Source: Persicitalea jodogahamensis
GTDB taxonomy: Bacteria; Bacteroidota; Bacteroidia; Cytophagales; Spirosomataceae
Assembly: GCF_014651615.1 (NCBI RefSeq)
Contig: NZ_BMXF01000001.1
Coordinates: 558,001 to 622,000, forward strand
Reading direction: 5' to 3'
DNA length: 64,000 nucleotides
Each line of letters opens with the position of its first letter. The first letter of the stretch is position 1. Shown piece by piece: positions 59,950 to 64,000 of the stretch. The position numbers and the translations under genes were made by a program. Under the pieces are notes generated by a model. The model was not told where the DNA came from and made no database searches. It worked only from the letters and a program-made list of their open reading frames with translations.

Positions 59950-62334
59950 TTATTCACTCCGAAGGCTCTTCACCGGATTCATCAGCGCGGCTTTCACGCT
60001 TTGGTAAATCACCGTCGCCCAGCAAATCAGTAATGTTAGTACACAGGCCGCCAAGAAAACCCAAACGTGAATATCCGTTTTGTAGGGAAAGCTTTGCAGC
60101 CATTTGTCCATCGAAAAATAGGCGATGGGAATCGCGATCGGGAAGGAGAACAGCACTAGTTTGGTGAAATCCCGCGAAAGCAGCACTACCACACTTGACA
60201 CCGACGCGCCAAGTACCTTCCGCACCCCGATTTCCTTCACCCGCTGCTCGGTAGTGAAAGTCGCCAGACCAAACAGACCCAGACAGGCAATCAGAATCGT
60301 GAGGATCGAGAAAGTCGTGAAAATCTGCCCGCGCAGCACGTCGGCATGGTAGGCCGACTCGAAATCCTGATCCAGAAAACTGTACTCGAACACTTTGTCG
60401 GGGTACGTTTCCGTCCATTTTTGCTTGATGAAGGCCAGCGTTTTGTCAGCGTCCTTAGCGGCTATTTTGATGTGCGTGACGGGCAGCGCCCGGTCGTAAA
60501 GCAGTACCAGCGGCTCGATGGGGTTGTAGAGCGACTGCTGGTGGAAATCTTTCACGACACCCACCACCTTTGCCGTGGGCGGGGCGTTCTGGCCGTCCTG
60601 CGGCAAACCGTCAAGCATGATTTTCTTGCCCAGCGGCTCCTTCCAGCCCATCCGTTTCACGGCGGCTTCGTTGACGAGCACACTGTTGAGCGTATCGGCA
60701 AGAGTTTTCTCGGAAAATCCCCGTCCCTGGACGATTTTCATGCCCATGGCATCGAGGTAGTCGTGGTCGATGGACGCAGGTTTGAAAGCCATATCTTTCA
60801 TGCCCGTATTCGTCTCGACGCCAAAAATCACTCTGCCGCCCATGTTGCTGGCGGGTTGTCCGGCGGTGGCCACACGCTCAATATCAGGATTGGTCAATAG
60901 ACTTCGGCGGAAGGATTCGTAGCGTCCGCTGGGTTGGTCATCGCGGTAGTTGATTGTAAGTACCTGCTCGCGGTCGTAGCCCATGTCCTGGTTTTGCATG
61001 AAATTGAGCTGCTGAAAGACGATCCAGGTACAGATCAGCATCACCAGCGATACCGAAAACTGGGTGATGACCAGTGCCTTGCGAAAGAAACCGTCTCCTC
61101 GTCCCTTGAAAGTACCTTTGAGAACCGAGGCTGGTGCAAACGACGACAGATAAAAAGCCGGGTAGCTACCGCTGACGAAGCCCGTAAAGACGACGATACC
61201 CAGCGCGATGAAAAGAAACTGGGGTTGAAGAAGTTGAGCGAGTTCGATCTCCTTACCAGAAACAGTATTGAAAAAAGGCAGCAATAAAACCACCAATAGC
61301 ACGCTCGCCAGCAAGGCTATTGTCGTCATCAGTACCGACTCGGATAAGAACTGCGCGATCAATGCGCTCTTGACCGATCCCATTACTTTTCTCAGACCTA
61401 CCTCTTTGGCCCGCCGTGCCGACCGCGCCGTTGCCAGATTCATGTAGTTGATGCTGGCCAGCAGTAGCATAAAAAAGGCCACTGCACTGAACGTATAGAC
61501 ATAACCGATGTCGCCTCCCGTCTCTCCATCCATTTTGGAATACAGATGAATGCTCGTCAGCGGCTGCAATTGGTAAGCGATTTTGATACCCATCCGCTCG
61601 AAAATTGGCGCCATAAACTCATCGTAGAGCTGGGGCGATTTACTCTCGATCGTCTTTGGGTCGGTACCTTTGGCCAGCAAAACGTAGCTAGTCACGAAAA
61701 ACCCGCCCCATCCGTTATTCTGCTGCTGCCGGGAATTGAGCGAAAGCAGGGCGTTGAACCGAAAGTGCGAGTTTTTGGGTACACCTTCGATGACTCCCGT
61801 TACTTGGTAGGAGGTAGTGTCGTCGGTGCGCAGGTACTGGCCCAGCGCTTCGTTCGAGCCAAAGAATTTCTGCGCCAGTTCACGGGTCAGTACCACGCTG
61901 CCGGGCGCATCGAGGGCCGTATTGGGATCGCCCGCCACAAAATTGTAGCTGAAAATGTCGAACACCGTCGAATCCGCCGCGTAAATATCTTCCTCGGAAA
62001 ACCGCTGCTCACCCCGTCGGAAAGTTGTCGTGCCATTGGGGAAAAAGCGAACGTAATTCTCCACGGAGGGGTACTTTTCCTTCATCGTCTTGACCGCCGG
62101 AGGCTGAATGCCTCCCCAATGGTTGGTCTTGTCCGGTTCGTGAATTTCCGTGACGACGCGGTAGATTTGGTCGGCATTTTTGTGGTAGCGGTCGTAACTC
62201 AACTCATCGGTCACGTACAGCAAGAGCAGCAGGCCACAAGTGATACCAATCGTCAGACCGAGGATGTTGATCAGACTGTAAAATTTGTCACGGCGCAGGT
62301 TGCGCCAGGCGATTTTGAGGTAGTTGGAGAGCAT
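59950..62334 (-). CDS. FtsX-like MacB-type permease, array member 7
   Basis: 794 residues. First helix SLINILGLTIGITCGLLLLL, first FtsX domain LLASINYMNLATARSARRAK and EVGLRKVMGSVKSALIAQFL, second FtsX domain KEIGVRKVLGASVSSVVVLL, ending LMNPVKSLRSE. The gap to member 8 is 42 bp with no promoter signal, so it is co-transcribed with it. The unknown 95-residue gene follows. Any promoter for this unit lies beyond the window. Confidence 0.92.
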   Translation of the reverse strand: MLSNYLKIAWRNLRRDKFYSLINILGLTIGITCGLLLLLYVTDELSYDRYHKNADQIYRVVTEIHEPDKTNHWGGIQPPAVKTMKEKYPSVENYVRFFPNGTTTFRRGEQRFSEEDIYAADSTVFDIFSYNFVAGDPNTALDAPGSVVLTRELAQKFFGSNEALGQYLRTDDTTSYQVTGVIEGVPKNSHFRFNALLSLNSRQQQNNGWGGFFVTSYVLLAKGTDPKTIESKSPQLYDEFMAPIFERMGIKIAYQLQPLTSIHLYSKMDGETGGDIGYVYTFSAVAFFMLLLASINYMNLATARSARRAKEVGLRKVMGSVKSALIAQFLSESVLMTTIALLASVLLVVLLLPFFNTVSGKEIELAQLLQPQFLFIALGIVVFTGFVSGSYPAFYLSSFAPASVLKGTFKGRGDGFFRKALVITQFSVSLVMLICTWIVFQQLNFMQNQDMGYDREQVLTINYRDDQPSGRYESFRRSLLTNPDIERVATAGQPASNMGGRVIFGVETNTGMKDMAFKPASIDHDYLDAMGMKIVQGRGFSEKTLADTLNSVLVNEAAVKRMGWKEPLGKKIMLDGLPQDGQNAPPTAKVVGVVKDFHQQSLYNPIEPLVLLYDRALPVTHIKIAAKDADKTLAFIKQKWTETYPDKVFEYSFLDQDFESAYHADVLRGQIFTTFSILTILIACLGLFGLATFTTEQRVKEIGVRKVLGASVSSVVVLLSRDFTKLVLFSFPIAIPIAYFSMDKWLQSFPYKTDIHVWVFLAACVLTLLICWATVIYQSVKAALMNPVKSLRSE

Positions 62335-62376
62335 GGCTAAATTATTGGGCTTGGTTTTCAGACAGGGTCCTTCTTT

Positions 62377-64000
62377 TTATTCACTTCGCAGCGACTTCAC
62401 CGGATTCACCACCGCCGCCTTGATCGACTGGTAGCTTACCGTGAGGAAGGCCACCACGACCGACAGCAAACCTGCCACCCCGAAAATCCACCACGGCATA
62501 TCGATATGGTAAGCATAGCTTTGGAGCCAGCCATCGAGGTAATACCAGGAAACGGGTGCAGCGATGACCAGAGCCACCAACACCAGTTTTAGAAAATCTT
62601 TTGATAACAAAGCCGTGATACTCGCAACGCTGGCTCCCAGTACTTTGCGAACCCCTATTTCCTTGGTGCGCTGCTCGGCCGTGAAGGCCGCCAGGCCGAA
62701 CAACCCTAGGCAGGCGATCAGGATAGCGGTGATCGAGAAGAAAAGTACCAGGCGGGCGGTGCGCTGCTCGGTGGCGTAGAGTTTGGCGACTACATCGTCC
62801 AGAAATTTAAAATCGAAGGCTGAATCGGGGATGGATTTCTTAAAACTACTTTCCAGCGTCGCCACATTCTCGGACAGTTTTCCGCCATTCATGCGAACCA
62901 GCAGATTGCTTCTCCCTTCGGAAGCACTATTATGGAAAGCGTAGGCCCCAATGGGCTTGTGGAATGTGTCGAAGTGGAAATCTTCCATTACCCCTACGAT
63001 GGTAGCGCGGTTGTAGCCGAAGGTATTGTAGGCGGTTTTACCAATCGCTTCTTCGGGCGTCATTTCCAGGAAGTCTACGGCAGTTTTGTTAATAACCAAC
63101 TGGACGGTCGTGTCTTCTTCCGACGATTTTTCGGAAACGGGAGCGCCGGCCAGAAGTTTGATGCCCAGCGTCTCTATGATTTCTGGCGTAGCGCGGTTGG
63201 TCTGAATGGCGATCCCATTTGTCCCCGTCCCATCTTTGGTGATCGTCCGACCGCTCGTTCCCGCACCGGGGTAGGACTGTGCCCGCGCCACAGAGCTCAC
63301 AAAACTCAGCCCCTTATAGGTGTTCAAAAGGGTATTGATTTGCTCGCTATTTTCGGCACCCTGCGTCGAAATGGCAATGACCTGGTCGGCATTATAGCCC
63401 AGGTCGTTTTCCTGTACATACTGTAACTGCCGATAAAAAACGAAGGTGGCAATCATCAGAATGATGGACGCCGTAAACTGAGCGACGACCAACCCTTTGC
63501 GCACCCAAATGGCAGAAAGGCTGTTTTGCGCTCCACGTCCGAACAGGCTCAACGGCGAAAACGACGACAGCATCAAAGCCGGATACGAGCCTGCCACCAA
63601 TGAAAGTACCACAATAGCCGCGCCAATGCTCGCCAGCACCGGAACGCTGAACAAACTCCCGAAAGTAATTTCCTTCTCGGCGATGGAATTAAACAAAGGC
63701 AAAAGTCCGAAAAGCACCGCAAAACCCACCAGCACCGCGGCCGTGACCATGATGAAAGCCTCGACGTAAAATCGCGCTACCAGCGTGGATTGCGTGGCGC
63801 CAACTACCTTGTTGATGCCTACCTCTTTGCGGCGCTTCTGCGACTGCGCCGTGGCCAGATTCATGTAGTTGATGCAGGCGATGAGCAAAATGCCGAGCGC
63901 CAGCGCAATCAGAATATTGATCTGCTGAATATCGCCGATCCGCGTCGTGCTGGAATTCGAAATATTTGTAGAATAAAGGTGAACGTCGGCCAGGGGCTGC
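62377..64000 (-). CDS. FtsX-like MacB-type permease, array member 8 (N-terminus outside window)
   Basis: The frame is open through the end of the window, so only the last 540 or so residues are visible; the apparent start at 63888 is an internal TTG (Leu). The visible part begins near QPLADVHLYSTNIS, the end of the first periplasmic domain, then the first FtsX domain LIACINYMNLATAQSQKRRK and EVGINKVVGATQSTLVARFY (unusual: N in place of the conserved R, and FYVEA for FLSES), the second periplasmic domain, the second FtsX domain KEIGVRKVLGASVASITALL, and VVNPVKSLRSE at the end. Confidence 0.92.
   Translation of the reverse strand, partial: QPLADVHLYSTNISNSSTTRIGDIQQINILIALALGILLIACINYMNLATAQSQKRRKEVGINKVVGATQSTLVARFYVEAFIMVTAAVLVGFAVLFGLLPLFNSIAEKEITFGSLFSVPVLASIGAAIVVLSLVAGSYPALMLSSFSPLSLFGRGAQNSLSAIWVRKGLVVAQFTASIILMIATFVFYRQLQYVQENDLGYNADQVIAISTQGAENSEQINTLLNTYKGLSFVSSVARAQSYPGAGTSGRTITKDGTGTNGIAIQTNRATPEIIETLGIKLLAGAPVSEKSSEEDTTVQLVINKTAVDFLEMTPEEAIGKTAYNTFGYNRATIVGVMEDFHFDTFHKPIGAYAFHNSASEGRSNLLVRMNGGKLSENVATLESSFKKSIPDSAFDFKFLDDVVAKLYATEQRTARLVLFFSITAILIACLGLFGLAAFTAEQRTKEIGVRKVLGASVASITALLSKDFLKLVLVALVIAAPVSWYYLDGWLQSYAYHIDMPWWIFGVAGLLSVVVAFLTVSYQSIKAAVVNPVKSLRSE

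Noticed and set aside
1-64000. CRISPR arrays, tRNA and rRNA genes, transposases, integrases
   Set aside because: I looked for regularly spaced repeats, cloverleaf-like sequences with CCA or TTCGA loops, conserved rRNA segments and DDE or tyrosine recombinase motifs and found none I could support by eye.

Overview
The window reads as a chromosome segment of a Bacteroidota bacterium, most likely Cytophagales (Spirosoma/Dyadobacter-like). The signs are TonB-dependent receptors with carboxypeptidase-like N-terminal domains, a C-terminal type IX secretion (T9SS) sorting domain, many small secreted proteins and lipoproteins, an E1 alpha/beta dehydrogenase fusion, little Shine-Dalgarno signal, and a row of large FtsX/MacB-type permeases. 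I saw no rRNA, tRNA, CRISPR array or transposase gene. The genus is inferred, not proven.

Layout. 1-8.1 kb: end of a TolB-like beta-propeller protein, a secreted unknown, a frameshifted DUF819 membrane protein, a TonB-dependent receptor and two unknowns. 8.3-11.3 kb: a broken signal-peptide gene followed by a conspicuously AT-rich insert with an OLD-family ATPase/TOPRIM nuclease and a small unknown partner (candidate anti-phage pair). 11.4-16.8 kb: small conserved genes (DUF2200, DUF2805, DUF2071, NIPSNAP) and a sulfatase. 17.0-21.1 kb: a three-gene molybdenum hydroxylase of the PaoABC type. 21.3-30.1 kb: a lipoprotein and its deleted copy flanking an epimerase and a TonB receptor, then a T9SS-sorted protein and a parallel beta-helix protein. 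30.1-32.1 kb: a second, AT-richer accessory patch with a decayed DUF2200 copy, an epoxide hydrolase and a serine hydrolase stripped of its active site. 32.1-44.3 kb: D-lactate dehydrogenase, a methylase, a second sulfatase, three tandem paralogous lipoproteins, an esterase, a PglC/PglD-like pair separated by a palindromic repeat, the E1 fusion, a DUF1573 protein and a Gfo/Idh/MocA oxidoreductase.

44.4-64.0 kb: eight consecutive minus-strand FtsX-like permeases (the last cut by the window edge), with no ABC ATPase or HlyD-type adaptor in view and one 95-residue gene among them. Two intergenic gaps (upstream of the third and of the sixth permease, counting from low coordinates) each carry two copies of a palindrome, CTGTCCGA-TT-TCGGACAG, with centres exactly 20 bp apart. 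In both gaps a TGGCA box resembling a sigma-54 -24 element sits the same 52.5 bp from the nearer palindrome centre. I read these as enhancer and promoter modules driving two permease operons; this is the most interesting unexplained structure in the window.

Other signals worth checking are the OLD/142-aa pair, the recurrent gene decay (DUF819, signal-peptide stub, DUF2200 copy, lipoprotein copy, serine hydrolase), and a palindromic element that supplies the stop codon of the sugar transferase.
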